A stretch of DNA of 64,000 bases. It comes from Oxyruncus cristatus (lineage: Eukaryota; Chordata; Aves; Passeriformes; Cotingidae). The notes beneath the pieces were generated by a model. It saw only the letters and a list, made by a program, of their open reading frames with translations, made no database searches and was not told the origin of the DNA. Each line of letters begins with the position of its first letter. Within the stretch, counting starts at the first letter, position 1. This document shows positions 37,566 to 51,480 of this stretch, in pieces. Location of the stretch: the NCBI GenBank assembly GCA_013399855.1, contig VXAY01012532.1:1382815-1446814 (forward strand). Reading direction: 5' to 3'. Both the position numbers and the translations under genes were made by a program.

Positions 37566-40500
37566 CTAACAGTTGCCAGCAGGGGATAACATACTTTATT
37601 AAGAGTGGTGAGATCCAGAAGGGGATGATAAAGATTCAACTCTGATATGCTGTTGGTGTGTGTCCCTGAACAAGGCAGTTGAACTGTTCTCCGATACCGC
37701 AGGACGGTTCAGTGGAGTCCCCATGACAGGACACTGACAGACTGGTTGGGCACAAGGGTCTTGCCTTTCCTGTGGCATTGACAGACCAATCAAACACAAA
37801 GGGTTTGAGGAAACTCTGCTTTCACATGGACTCTGTCATACTTTCTCAATGTACACAGTGTAATAAACCAAATATTTCTCTATTATCTTGTGCCCTAAAC
37901 ACCTAATATTGGGTGCATTCACTTAATCTCATTCACGTGCTTCCTTGCTGTCATCACCCATTCTGGTGGGAATGTATCAGTTCAAGTCAATTCCACAGCT
38001 TCTTTTGAATTGGCCTAGTCAGTGGTGATTGTCCAGCATCCAATACAAGAATATGATTTGTGACCAACAGCAATGTTGATTCTGCACATGACAATACACC
38101 CTTAGGGGCAACTATTCTTGGCAACCCTTGAAATCAAAAAACTAAAGCATCTCCACAGTTGAAAAAATTACTGAATCCAGTCTGCTTTCATGTTGCTTAG
38201 ATGTTGGTTGCTCTTCCTGCAGATGCTCTTCCAGCACTCGGCTCCTGCAGGGAAAACTCTAATCCTGGCATCATTAGTGACAAGATAGATCTGGTTGCCA
38301 GAGGCTGCACAGAGATAGATGTGGTCATGAAACAGATAACTTTGGAGGACACTGTAGACACTCTCTGTACCCAAAATTTCTCTTCCCAAAATATTAGTTA
38401 GAGTGGTCTGCATGTAGTCCCAAGGGCCAGATGGGTGGGCAGCATGTTTAGCCTCCAGCCTGCCTTGTGATGCTGCCATCAATGTCATGTGACTCTTAGC
38501 AAGAACTGTGTAAGTACAGTCTTACACAAAGTCAGTTCCAGATTTAGCAACTTAGCACAAACCCCTTTGTGCTAAGTACTATACACAGCAAACTAACAGA
38601 CAAAATGTTTCCTAACCTACGTGCCTTACAGTCAGGAGAAAGACAAAAGTAGCAGAAAGGTCAATGAGGAGATGAAAGGAGGTTAACAACAACAGAATTC
38701 TTGACACTTTTTCTTAGGTTTTTTTTTGTTGTTGTTTTGATCAGACAATTCTGGATGAATTCTCTGTGTTTATGAGTTGAGTGATCTAAGCTGGTTTGGC
38801 TAAAGACATGAAACACCGTGCTACTGTTTAAACTCATCAGACCGCATATCTAGAGAGGGGAAAAATAAAGCTCACAACCCTAAATTACTTGCTTAAATGA
38901 ATCTTTTAAAGAGATAGTGATGTACAAGAAACCCTGCAGGATTTAGGAAGCTTATCAGCCTCAAAACAGGCTTGCTTGTTTCCGCTCTGTGTCTCAAGCA
39001 TTATTCTAAGGGTTGAAAATTGATTTTCTCCTGTTGCACCCTGTTTTAACCATGGACTTTTCAAAGTTGACAGGTTGAAAATACATTCCAACCTTGAAAA
39101 TACTTTTCTTTTTTTTTCAGAAACAACTTTGATAAGTTGTGATCAATGACCCTAAAATAACTGCATCAGGCTTTTAAGCAGTTGTGAAATGATACATTCT
39201 TTGGTGTGGGAAGGCAAGCATTCAGCAAATCCAGGGGATGGCTTCATTGCATGTGACCAAAAGATCCTCAACTCCATTCTTATGCCCTCTTTTCCTTTTT
39301 TTTTTTTTTTAATTGGTACTGCCACTAAATGGGAAAATATCATGTCTTCTGGGGACATCAGAAACTGCAAGTCTCACCAGTTTAATTCTTTGCTGATTCA
39401 CTAAAGTGCAAAGCAGCCCAGGCATGAATATTCATTATCTTGGAACCACACATTTTGGACAGACAACATCTGACCGTAGCGGAAGTCCCCCAGGAGTTTA
39501 AGGGCCTGTTTTTGAGCAGCCGACAGTCAAGATTATTTAAAATTATTCCAGAATTCTGGGGACCTGATTGTAGTTCATGCAATATATTACACGGCCCTCT
39601 GCAAATATGTTACAGTGCTGTGGTAGGTGCATGTTGCATGGCCACTCGTTTTTAAGCAAAAAATGTGAAAAAGGGAGGGTGAGGAATAGATCGAATCAAC
39701 TTTCTTTGTCCCCAGATTTCTGGATGGCAGAGCTGGCCTGAGGAATGCAAAATAATGAATGACAGTAGAAGTCATGAGCCTGATGCAATAAAGAAGCAAA
39801 GTGGAATCGAATTTACAAGTGTGAAAGTACTTCTAAGATGGTACAACTTTTACACCACTTTTTGATAGGGGCTATGCCAAAGGACATACCAAACCTTTAA
39901 TGCTATGTAACAGTTTTCCGAGAGCTAAGCAGAGGTCACTTTCATGCAGGATGTTGATATGAAATGGGAGGAAATCAAAATATGAGAGCAAACCCAGAAT
40001 CCTAATCAACAATTCATTGTGATTCAGGAATAATAGCTAAAATCCATGTTGTTTAATTTTACATTGACAAAAAGGCTTGTTTTCTGGCTGCTGTCTTATA
40101 TCCTATATTATTTTCTTTTCTTTCCTGAGATGAATCAAACATTTATAGTTTTGATATATATTCCCTTAAATTTAACTGGCTAGGCATTATTCATATGTCC
40201 TTCCAAAGTCACTCCTGGAAGTCCTAGTTTCTGTGCTTCTTTCTAAATACCAGAGTCCTCTGCCCTGATTTGTTAATTCACTGTATTTTGCAGATTAGTG
40301 TGGCATGCAAGGGCATTATCGCTGAGCAGGAGCACCCAGCCTACAAGCCTCAGTATGGCAATCCTTTGAAAGACAGAACTCAACCATCAGAATTAAGGTA
40401 GATTTCAGTTTGATTCAACAAGTAGGGAAAAGCTGTTGCAAGTAAGAAATGGTTGAACATAAACATTTGCTTGCAATTATTTGGTGAAAAACTAGTTGAA

Positions 40501-42955
40501 ATGAATATTTTAAAATGTCAGACTTGTTCTATTTCTTATCTTGTGAAATATGGAAACTAGAGGTTTTTGAGAGCCTTTGAAGGCAGTAACTATTGAATGA
40601 TATCCTCCCCATAGAAAGCTTTAATGGGAAATTTCCCATTTGTTCCCATTGACAATAGTGACTTCTACGGAGGTCAGAGGAGTTTCTCTTACGTGATTGT
40701 CCCTAATCTATTTTCTCTAAATATTTTATACTAATCTTAGCTGTAACATTGGAGGGAAGAGGAACATGGAGATGCTGTTGAAAATATTCCTTTCAATCTT
40801 TTAGTTTGCTTTTTAATCTTTTAGTTTTAGTAGAAAGATTAGGTTTTAATCCTTTTCATTATTGAGGGGAATATAAATTCCCCAAAGAAAATAGAGATAA
40901 TAGACAATATCTTATAAGCTGTTTAGGTCAATGTTAAAAACATTATTAAAAGTTAACCATGTTAAAACAAGATAAATATATTAGGATTGAGAAGTTTAGT
41001 TGAGATTAATGTACACCTTAAACACACTAAGCATTAAACACATCAGTCCTCACTCGGTCCTGTATGTGCTTAATGTGTTTAATGGACAATTTTTTTTGTA
41101 CTGGGATCTCCAGGACGGGCCAGGAGCAGCAGTGTTCAGACACAGGAGAGAAATGACACTGCCCAATGGGTGGCTGTGCTCAAGCAGAGGGTAACTTCAA
41201 GGCTGATTGCCAAGCATCCCCCTGCTCCTACCAACAGCTTTTAAACAAAACATATAATCAATATTGTCACTATTTTTTGTTTCATTCATTTGTTGTATCT
41301 CAGGGGTTTTTTGTACTTTTAAGACTGTTTCCTTCTTAATGTCTGACAAAGTGTAACAAAAGTTTTTCCAGTATTTTAGACTGTCCCTTCCCCAAAGTCT
41401 GATTTAAATTTTTGTCAAAACTATTTAGAATACATTTCCCACTCTAATGCCAACATAGAGGCTCTATTAATTTTCTCTAAGTTGATTTTCTTCCAAATAC
41501 AGAAATTAGTTTTTCACTTTTCACTTCTAGGTATTAATCCTCTGATATAGAAAAACATGGCTTTTCTACAAGAAATACTTGGTATTTTGGCATCCTTGCA
41601 CTCAGAGGTCTGGTCACCACCCTGTGAATCTTAAGTATTCTCACTTCTGAAACTGGTAACAATTGCTGTCAACCTCTTATGCTACTTTGCAGTCTGCCCC
41701 ATTATGTATGTGTACATAATGTAAAGGCTGTAGAATTTGAGCTTTTGGTGAAAAATCAGTGGCTTAACTCTCTTTACCTGCAACGTGGCTAAACATCACA
41801 CACACAGAGCAGCCACAGTCATACATCTTACCTGGCAGTAGCAAAATAGGCTGGGAAATTTCTCATTCTACTGCAAAAGCTTAGACTTTCTGATGAAAGA
41901 AAGGCCTTTGAAAACTTAAAAAACAAAAAAGCTAACATTTTTCTTCAATTGATCTTACAAGTGCAAAATGTTAAGCAGTTTCAAAACTGTTTTCTTCTCA
42001 ATATATGTGGCAGATGCAGTATTAAGGAGCTTGCAACAAACTCAAACAAGCGAATGTTTTTATAGAAAACCTAAAAACATTTGTATCCACATCATCTGTA
42101 TTTTAAATACATTTTAAAACATGTTTCTTAAAGTAATAATTCTACAATGGAAGACACACCATGATGCTATGCTAAATCACTCCAGTTTAATGGAACAATT
42201 TTATAAACCCAAGGCATCAAATAAAATCACCTGAAAATTGATTTTAGCAGTTACCAAAAGAAAATAAACAATATGTTTAGATAATCAAGAAAGCAATTTG
42301 TGAAAAGTGCTAAAGCCAAATTCATAGATGAGTAACTACTTTCATAATTGCTTTCAAAGTTATTCAAATATTTTGGTTTTAAAATTGGCTTTTACATAAA
42401 TATTGCAACTTTTAGTATTTAGGCTATACTTTTCTGTTATTACTTGATACATAAAGCGTTTCAATTACAAAGAAAAAAATCACTTGACATTTAAAGCTAT
42501 TGTCAACAAAGTATGCAAAGAGTCTATTTAATATCATCCTACCATTTAAGAATGGTATTTGTAATAACTTTGAGTGCTGTGGCAAAGTGAAATGATAATT
42601 CATATTCTTATATTTGAATTCTAGGTAAATGTGGTTTGATTTCATTATGCTTTGCTGGTTTTGCACTGCCTTTCTTCTTTACAGTGTGTGGGATCCATTG
42701 TTTTGGTGGAGGTAAGGAAATGAGGGTTGTAAATTAAAAGAATTAAACACTTTAGCTTTGTAGGAAAGTTATGGGTTAGGGGAGTGTGTGTGTGGGAGGG
42801 TTTTGTTTATTTTCTGAGTTTTTTAATCCTCATAGTCAAAACAAGTTTTATCCTAAATATTTAATTTCAGGATAAATTGTATGGGTAAACTAAGATGTAA
42901 GAAAACTATCCCATTTGTTGTTATTATGCAAGTATTGCTACCTCACTGTGCTTAT

Positions 42956-43000
42956 ATTGATCTTATATAAATTGATCTTATATAAACTGGTCTTATATAA
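42956..43000 (+). repeat. Short tandem repeat, about 15-bp unit x3
   Basis: Three near-identical copies of (A/G)TCTTATATAAA(C/T)TG-type units in a row, differing by single bases. A small minisatellite-like duplication. Confidence 0.85.
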
Positions 43001-44009
43001 AGAACTTTTTTTTTTACTTTTTGCGATTTATATACTGAGTAAAAAATCAGTCTTAACTCTTCCACAGCTTTTGGTGCTCTCTCCACCAATCTTGGAGGGA
43101 GTGGTTTTTGACAAAGAACTGTCTCATTTTACCATAATTTTCTGGTAAATCAGTGTTTTACATGCAAATATACAAGCTACATTATCTTCAGTAATAATTT
43201 TTCAAGTTGTAGAGGTAGTTTTCTTGCACATTTCATTTCCGTGAAATGAGCAGAGAGGAAAGATGACCACACTTTTCTTTCACACCAGCTTTTGAACAGA
43301 CAGAGAAATGCATTAAGATGACTACAAAACTTCAACATACATCCTAACCATTAGCTTTGATTTGCTTCTGAAACTATGTTCATCACTTTTCTTCTGTTAA
43401 GATTCTTTTGTTGAGTGCCAATTGTGGAAAACAGTGGCTGTAAATGTTTGGAAAACCTTTATGTATTTTGAAGTAGGATACTTAACGTATAGAGAGAAAT
43501 AAGTCCATCTTAGGCTTCAGATCATTACAAGAAGTCAATTTAATGTGTATTCTTTACAGTTATTTGAAAAATACAGTATTTATAACTAATTTATTTGAGA
43601 TCACATTTAAAAATATTATATGTATTTTCTGTGAAAAGAAAACTTGTTATTTGTTTCCCCAGATTGGTATAGAATTTTAGCCTGCTGTTTAAAATTAAAA
43701 TGATCTAAATAATAAATAGAAATGATGGATCACTAAACCATAATCTAAAAAAATATTGAACAATTTTAGATAATTTTTGGTTTAAAAAGACCATGTAAGT
43801 AGAAATCTAGTTTGACTGACAGGTGTCTCCTGTACATGCATACTGGCTCTCTGAGGGCATATGTCTTCACCACTCTATTAATTGGTTAAATTCAAACTAA
43901 GCAGTAAAAGTGTTCATTTCTTCATGCGAACCAATGTTCAAATCACTGAACTGGTGAAAAGCTGAGTGATCAATGAAGAAAAGATGGAATTTGTCTTAGA
44001 GATGAGGGC

Positions 44010-44033
44010 TAAGACATATTAAGATATGTCTTA
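44010..44033. repeat. Perfect 9-bp inverted repeat
   Basis: TAAGACATA and TATGTCTTA are exact reverse complements separated by TTAAGA, and the following 25 bases repeat pieces of the same words. It could form a small hairpin. No terminator or RNA function is implied. Confidence 0.75.
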
Positions 44034-44304
44034 AGATATACAAAGTATGTCTTCAAAGTATACAGCAACTTTAATTTATATTCCTGTCTGGGACAAGGTA
44101 TGACACTTTTCCAAGCAGAATTTAAGAGCACCAGAAGTTTTCATTGTCTCCTGGAGATGCAGGCAAGGGATGGATCAGCACAATATAAATACCAGTGACT
44201 ACTGTGGCAGTGAGGGTGAGTAGGAAAGCAGTGGTAGGGTTGGGGGTGTGACCTTCCCCTCTCTAACTATGCTGACATTAGAAGTTGTATCTCTGGTGGT
44301 ACAG

Positions 44305-44347
44305 AAAATGGTCAAAAAAAGTCAAAAAATGTCAAAAAATGGTCAAA
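44305..44347 (+). repeat. Tandem GTCAAAAAAT-type repeat
   Basis: Four consecutive GTCAAAA-containing units of 10 to 11 bases (the first has one A more, the last is cut short). Confidence 0.8.
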
Positions 44348-47300
44348 TAAACTCTATATGTCTCCATGAAAGCATAGGCACAATCTTAGTCCTTTCTAAT
44401 TTCAGTCTGTTTTCTGCTGAAGATGGATTAACAAAACAACCACAAAAAAAGTAACACACTGACATGGTCCTATTACTAGGACCTCCAAAAAAAAATAAAT
44501 GAGGTAAAATCTGAACTCTGAAGCTTGAGAGCCTTTCCTGCATTAATCATTTTTATTTACATTACTGTTGGAGAGGACAGTGCAGATAAATTCAAAGGAA
44601 ACATAGGGTTGAATCTGACACTAGTCTCAGCTTTACTTGTTTTATTTTCTGCAGTCACTGTTATTGAGTACAGCTATCTGTGACTCTTCTGAAACGAAGC
44701 ATCAATTCATTAAATTATTTTGATAATCCACTTCTTAGGAAAAAAAAGAATCTTCGTGCAAACCAAAGGGGGTAAGAATGTATGCCCACAGGCCACAGTG
44801 CTGCCTGACAATTTCTACCTGTGCATTTCACTGTTGCTTCAGCTGAGCAAGGCGAAGGGCTGACCAGATTTCACACTGAAGTTAGTACCTCTGCCAGGTG
44901 CTGCATTACACCTTGTGGATATGCCAGCTCAGTTGGTGGGTCGTTACTTCACTCTGGTTTATGGTGGAAACATGCCCAGAGCAGTCATCAAGGCCAATGC
45001 CACTGCCAGGATTCTGCATCAGTCAGAGCAAGGCTCTAAATTCCATCCCCTCCTAACACACACTGCCAACAGTGTGCAGCTTTAACAATCCATTTTAACA
45101 ATAAAATGGAATAAAATAAAAATAATAGATATGGTATACTAGAATCACATTAAATGTAGTACTGCAAAATATGTTTTCTTGTTCCTATAGAACTTCTACT
45201 CTGTAGTTGCAAACAAATTCTATTCTGTGAAGGTTTCCAAAGTATTCACAAACATGATTCCTACTTATGTTGTCCAGTAAATTACTGAGAATATAATTTA
45301 CAGTGTTTCAGCTACCTATATGATTACTGTGTCAAATATATTGTAAAACTTCGGGGAGCTACAGAAGCACCATTAATCATGAAATGCTAGCCCAAATGTT
45401 AGCTCATCTTCCCTTACTAACCCCAGTAAACGTGCTTGATTGAGAAAGGAATGTAGCATGATTTTAAAATCTAAGTTATTATTTGCTTAAAATAACAATA
45501 ATTTTAAAAACAAGCTTTAGTTTGAAATATTGGTAGTCATCTTTCATACCATTGAGAATGTTTTTTGCATTAAGTGATTGTAGTAGTTGATACATGCCCC
45601 TGAAAAAGAATATACTTTTATTATCACACTGCAACATTTTTTCTCCTTCCTGAGGCATGATCTTCACAGATATCCCCCATCAGTTCTTGCCTCCCAGTGG
45701 CAGTGAAACTATTTAATTTGTTACCAAAGTTTTTACTGCTGAAAAAGTAGTAGAATACTATAGTTAATAGGCTTCGTAAATCCTTTAAATAACTTTATTT
45801 TCAGTAATACACAGAACTGTGATTTAACATTTTTTAATCCTTCTCCGTATATCTGTTTTCCAGAAAAGATCTTGTTCAACACTTGTTATCAAATGCATAA
45901 AAACAGAAACCACTTGTAAAAACAAAACAAAAAACCCCAACCTGAACTAACCTGCCAAACCAACACCTAAAGCTAGCAGATTCATTTTATATTTACATTA
46001 ATTATTTCTGGGGACTAAATGCTGCAGCAGGGTATTAAAGTGCTGACCCATCTGGTGCCCCAGGAGCTGAGAGGTTCCTGGCAGGACCAGTGTAGGCTCT
46101 CATCTCTAAAAGACACAACTAGGGGATGCCACTGCCCCTGGTTGTCCCTGAGCTCTCTGCAGAGTTTAAGCAAAGAGCCACACAAGGCCATGCATGGGCA
46201 AAGCCTTTTTTTCTGAGCTATGTTTCCACATATGCCAAAGGTAGCACTAATTTCCAGAAAGGATTTCTGCCCTTCTGATAGCTTGTGTCTGCCACTGTGC
46301 ACTGTACCTTTTTTGTGTTGGTACTTATGCAGTGCTCAAGCAGTGAAGCCAAGGAGAGAAATCCTAGGTGATAATGTCAGCCTCATTAAAAAGAACAACA
46401 GTTAATTTCTAACTTTATTTCAGAAATTAACAAGTAAATTGACTCAGCATCTGAAAGGTTTCTGACCCTTGCTAAAGAACATCATTGTTGTTTTTGTTTG
46501 ATCTTTCTAAATACTGATCTGATCTTTCTTCAATTACTTAAACATTGAAATTCTTCTCAGAGCTTATTTAAGTTGTTATATACTGTCCTACTTTATTATG
46601 CACCCTAAGAATGGGAAGAATACGTCAGTGACCCTTTACTTGGCAATGAAGAATAAACTAATATGTGACTGAGTACATGTGGCTTTATTCTGTGTTGGCC
46701 TTGATAAGAAACCAAATTTTTAAAAAAGGAAGATTTTCTAATATCCTTATGCCTTTTTCTGACATACAAGATGCAACACCTTTTACAGTATAAAAATCCA
46801 GGCTGCTGCATCCCTGCTGTCAGACTCCATGAAAGGCTCTCTGCAAGTCGGCATAATGGTTGTGAATGGGAAAATGAGAAGACAGCAGTTTGAGAAAAAT
46901 CTGCAGTTAGTCAGTCAGGGTTTAAATGGTTGCAGTGACCTAAATGAAAGAAGCATTATTGTAGTATAGGAGAGAATAAAGGACTACTTTTACAGTTGTA
47001 TATTTAAAAACAAAGCAAATGTACTGCATTTCAGAAACATCCAAGTCCCTCACAGCAGTCACTGTTAGGACCTCAAGGGATGACTTCTACCTTCCCTTTT
47101 TATGACACTTACAAACCCCTTTGTCTTAAAGAAACCTGCAATCCTGCATGGTTCTCATTTCCTTTAATCGAATTAGTAATGACTGCTATTAGTACTAGTT
47201 ATCCTTTCTAGTTCCTTGTGTCAGGCAGTTAATAGTTGCTGTTGTGGAAGTTGCATAAAGGAACTCCCTTCTTACTGGGAGAGAGCACGGAAAGATCTTT

Positions 47301-48929
47301 GGGGAAATATTATTCTGTTTCTACCTGAATAGACCCCAAGTGTAACTAGCCCTTCTTTTCTTGGCCAAAGGCTCATAAGCATTTGCTGCAATAGAAACGC
47401 AAAGGCTCATGTGCCGTTGCCAATGCATGATTTAATGTGACTAATGTGGTGCAGAGGGAATTATAAGTCCCAAGCTGGGACCACAAGAGGTGCTATGTTG
47501 CAATTTGGTTACTGTAATAATTACAACAACAAATTTTATTGTGCAGCCTTTCTCAACATCGGAGACCAAAATCTTAGGAAAAAAAGCACTATATTTTATT
47601 GGCTTTACTACTATGAAATTTAATGTAAGAATAATTTAATTCATGTTCCTGCTATGACTTATATTTTACAATTCTAACTCATTCTCTCAAAATAAATACT
47701 CACATGTAAAATAGATAAATGTATTATATTTTACATTTAGCCTCAGAGCAAAGTAAACATGTCAAAACTAACAAAACACAGTGTCTTCATTCCTAAAAAA
47801 CACATAACCTAAAAAATCACCTTTTATTTTGATGAATATTTATGTTCAGATTCTTAAAAGTATGCAGTGATAAAAATAATTCCCGAGGATGCAAGGTGAC
47901 AAGCAGGGTTAGAGGAACACCACATCGATCTCAATCACTGTGCACAGAAAAAAATTATTTCATCTGACCTGTATAATAGTTAAGGGAATAACAGAATCCC
48001 TGTACTTTAATCTCCAGCTCCTTAATAGTGAGTATAACAAAACTGTACTTATCTGCATATGTGCATATACCTCTACACTGACAATGCAGGCACCATTTTA
48101 CACGCTGATGGTGCTGCACTGAAGAGAGGACTTTCATAACTGCGCTGCCCAATAAACACAGACATAGAAATTAAATGCTGCAGGGGGGAGAGCAGAGGCA
48201 GTGAAAGGAGGCACAGTGTGTGTGTGTTTAAGCCTCCAGTCTGGAAATTCAGGTATCGTAGCTATATCCGCAGTCTTGTATCCCTCTCATTAGCAGGGAA
48301 TAAACTAGGCCACATGTCACAGAGGATTAAGTACAGGCCATGGCGCAAAAGAGCAGCTGGAAAACAAAAGAAAACAACTTGGTCCCCATTTACTCCAACA
48401 GAAATAATTTTCTGGGAACCTATGCTTAACTGGAGCCTTTGAAAAATATCTGTAGCTGCTGGCAACTGTGGTGAAGTTCAGTTTTTCCTAACTTTAGGTC
48501 CCTGCTGTGTAGCCACCAGCAGGTGCATCAGGGTGCCAAACCACCAGTGGGAGACATGGGAGATGCTCAACAGAGTACAGGGGAAGCTAAAATACCCCTG
48601 AACTGTGGCTACACCACTACAATCAATGGCTGGGATGGAATTCAACATCTGGCTGTCCTTCAAGCAGATGGTACCCCCAGCTCCTGCACCAAACCCTCAG
48701 ATGGTGACAGGATGTCCATGGCAGCAGTGGGTGCCCATCCTCGCCCCTGATACCTGCCCCACTCACCTATCCTCAGCCCCAAGCCTGCAGAAGCCAGGGC
48801 TTCTGATAAAGGGCTGATGGACTGGCACCAGTTATGATTGGAATAATCCAAATATACACACTGGAGGAGGTTAAAACTTTCCAGTCAACAGTGCCTTTTA
48901 GGAAGGAGGATCATACCTCTATTTTCAGG

Positions 48930-48956
48930 NNNNNNNNNNNNNNNNNNNNNNNNNNN
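48930..48956. other. Assembly gap (27 N)
   Basis: A run of 27 undetermined bases, followed seven bases later by 13 uninterrupted C (48964-48976). The C homopolymer is the likely cause of the gap. Open frames crossing it are not meaningful. Confidence 0.98.
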
Positions 48957-51040
48957 GGCATTTCCCCCCCCCCCCCAAAATACTGCATAAGGGACCCTAT
49001 TCTACAAGGATGTTCAGATGGAAAAGTTAAGCACACAAATACTAGAAAAATGCTAAGTTGTCCATTCCAACCATTACTGACTTTTATTTTGCACACACAT
49101 GGGGTAATTCAGCCTTTACTTGGCCACAATATTTTGATTTGAATGGCTCCTTAAATCTTTAGCTAAATAAGCAGCTACTCAGTATGTGATTTTCTCCTCC
49201 TCATTCGACTTATGTTTCCATGGCCCATTTAGCATAGACCTCATATTTAATTTCTTTTTTTTTTTTAATGGCTTTGTTCACCTTTCTGTGGAATGTCCTG
49301 TTTGAGTATAAGCCTGGCTGTATGGAAAATGCCCATATCCCTGATACTGGGTTTCTGCAGAACAAACTAATGTAAAAATATCCTAATTCAAGAGAAAATA
49401 CAATTTTGTGATTCCATGATTTGGCCACCCCTTAGAATGAATGAATCCTGGGTTCCATCTTATGTTCCTGACTATTGCTTGTATTTTATCCTATGACGAG
49501 CTGTTATAAAATACAACCACAATGTTTCCAGTAGCCTTAGTGCAACCTTTTTATTTCTAAGTATTGTTCTTGATAGATTTTATAAGTTTTTTAGGTGCAT
49601 AAAGGTGTTACTTTTATTCTTAGACTTTCTTTTCCCCAAAATAAAATACTATCATCATTCCAAGGGAGACCTTGGAATATTATATAGTGATGATATATCC
49701 AGGATAACCCTCACTAAAAAATTTACTGAGAGCATTTTTTTGACCCTGACATAGGTCCCCCGTGGGGGACAATGTGCTGATGGGATTGTTAAAGTTTTTA
49801 TGATTGTTTTTGATTGTTGTTAGATACAACAACTATAGAAACTTGAAGTCATAGGGGACGTTAGAAATGACAACTAGTTTTAACTGTGTGCATGACTACC
49901 AGCTCCGTCTGTAGGATGGTGCACATAGCAGGATGTCTCTTTGTGCAGAGAAATAGAAATTTAAAAATAAGTGTTTATTAAGAAACAATAAATCCCTCAT
50001 AAATAGAATTAGTATATAAATGTTTGAATATATTTTTTATGCACCAACTCACTAAATCTTTATGCTTTGCTAAATCATTGCTATAAAGCACAATGAGATA
50101 ATTTCTGTGTGTGCTTGCAATCTACAGTGTACAGCGATAAGTGAAGTCCTGATTGGTGATAGTTTACTGTATAACTATAGATTAGAGCAGGAGTGAGATG
50201 GAAGACAAAGACCTTAATAAAAAGCAGAGTAGTAGTAATAGTAACAATTAATTCCTTTTTTTTATCACACCTGCATTACTACTTTTAGGCTTTTCAAACC
50301 TATGTAAAATGGGTACCTCTGGAATGTATTTTCCTACAATATATGTATTTTCTGACATAAATTTCTTGAGGCTGACATGTTCCCAGTACTTTTTGGATGA
50401 CTAGTAGTGGAACTAACAGTAGAGGGGTTGAGTTTAACGGAAAGGACTGAGAAATAACCATGAAGCATCACAAATTAGACTGACTGCAGGAAAATTATAT
50501 TCAACAACATCCAGTGATTGCACTGAAATGATTCTTCACAAGGCTAAATTTAAAACAGATTTTTAAGACTCAGAAAATAACTACAGAAGGGTAAGAATGA
50601 GTGCAGGAAAATTATTTCCAGCAATGAGCAATGATGGCACTGAAAAAACAATTAATCATGACAGTAAATTTGAAAGAAAAACTTTTTTTCCATTAAATTG
50701 AGATTGGGGGGCTACTGAATGTCTTCTATGAAAATAAATATTTAGGTCAAGAAATCTTTGGGTGTCTCCATCATTGCTATAAAAAGGATGATAACTTTCC
50801 TTCCAAGTCCAAATTTCCATGTATAATCTATTTAGCATTCAGCGATACCTCATTATCATCACAGATTAAATGAAGCAGAATGGTGTAGTAGCTTGGTTTG
50901 CATTATTCTGCTCCATGATTCCTGACCTTAAACTTAATCAGTTTAACATAGCTGTGTTGTTACTGGTTTTTTGCAAATTGAGTTGATGTCCTTACCTTGC
51001 TTCTTCTTCCAGCCCTGATTTATAGCTATATTGTAAAACA

Positions 51041-51480
51041 CTGCATGGTGGGTAGACCCCATCTGCGCATCAGGTGCTCTATCCCTCCTCTCCTCAGCTT
51101 GGCAGGGGATAAAAAACATAACAAAAGGCTCCTGGATCAAAATAAGGAGAGGAAAAGATCACTGATCAGTTACTATGACAGGCAAAACAGACTTGACTTG
51201 GAGAAATTAGCTTAATTTATTACCAAGCAAATGAGACTAGGGTAATGAGAAATAAAACCAAATAACCAAATCTTAAAACATGCTCCCTAGATTCATGCTC
51301 CTAGATTCCCATGCTTCACCTCCTGTCTTCCAGCAGCAGGGGATGGGGAATGGGAGTTGCTGTCAGTTCTCATGTTGTCTTTGCTGGACATGGGAAATGC
51401 TTACAGCAGCCTCTCACAGAAGCCATCCCTGTAGCCCTCCCTCTACCCAAGCCCTGCCATGAAAACCCACTACACATGGC
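51041..51480 (-). mobile_element. ERVL-like LTR fragment
   Basis: The plus strand reads as the reverse complement of an avian LTR that I recall well: CTGCATGGTGGGTAGACCCC, then GCTCTATCCCTCC, CTCAGCTTGGCAGGGGATAA, AACATAACAAAAGGCTCCTG, GATCACTGATCAGTTACTAT, GGCAAAACAGACTTGACTTG and GGTAATGAGAAATAAAACCA, in that order. Divergence is moderate. The distal end near 51480 is a guess because the match fades out. No retroviral coding sequence adjoins. Assignment to a named family rests on memory and not on a search. Confidence 0.7.

Larger units (their letters stand above)
37566..51040. other. No gene seen; longest unassigned stretch
   Basis: About 13.5 kb without a recognised gene or transposable element apart from the small repeats and gap listed. 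Two intervals, 39395-39655 and 47330-47560, keep CpG-containing words and lack simple-repeat character, so they are candidates for constrained non-coding DNA. An interval with splice-like borders lies at 40294-40397 (see findings). GC-richer patches at 44820-45060, 46015-46370 and 48200-48850 remain unexplained. Confidence 0.4.

Noticed and set aside
47495..47511. CTCF-like word ACCACAAGAGGTGCTATG
   Set aside because: The core resembles CCACNAGRGGGC, but the two most informative GC positions mismatch.
48834..49142. Open frames crossing the N gap
   Set aside because: They depend on undetermined bases and a C homopolymer; the frame across the gap is unknown.
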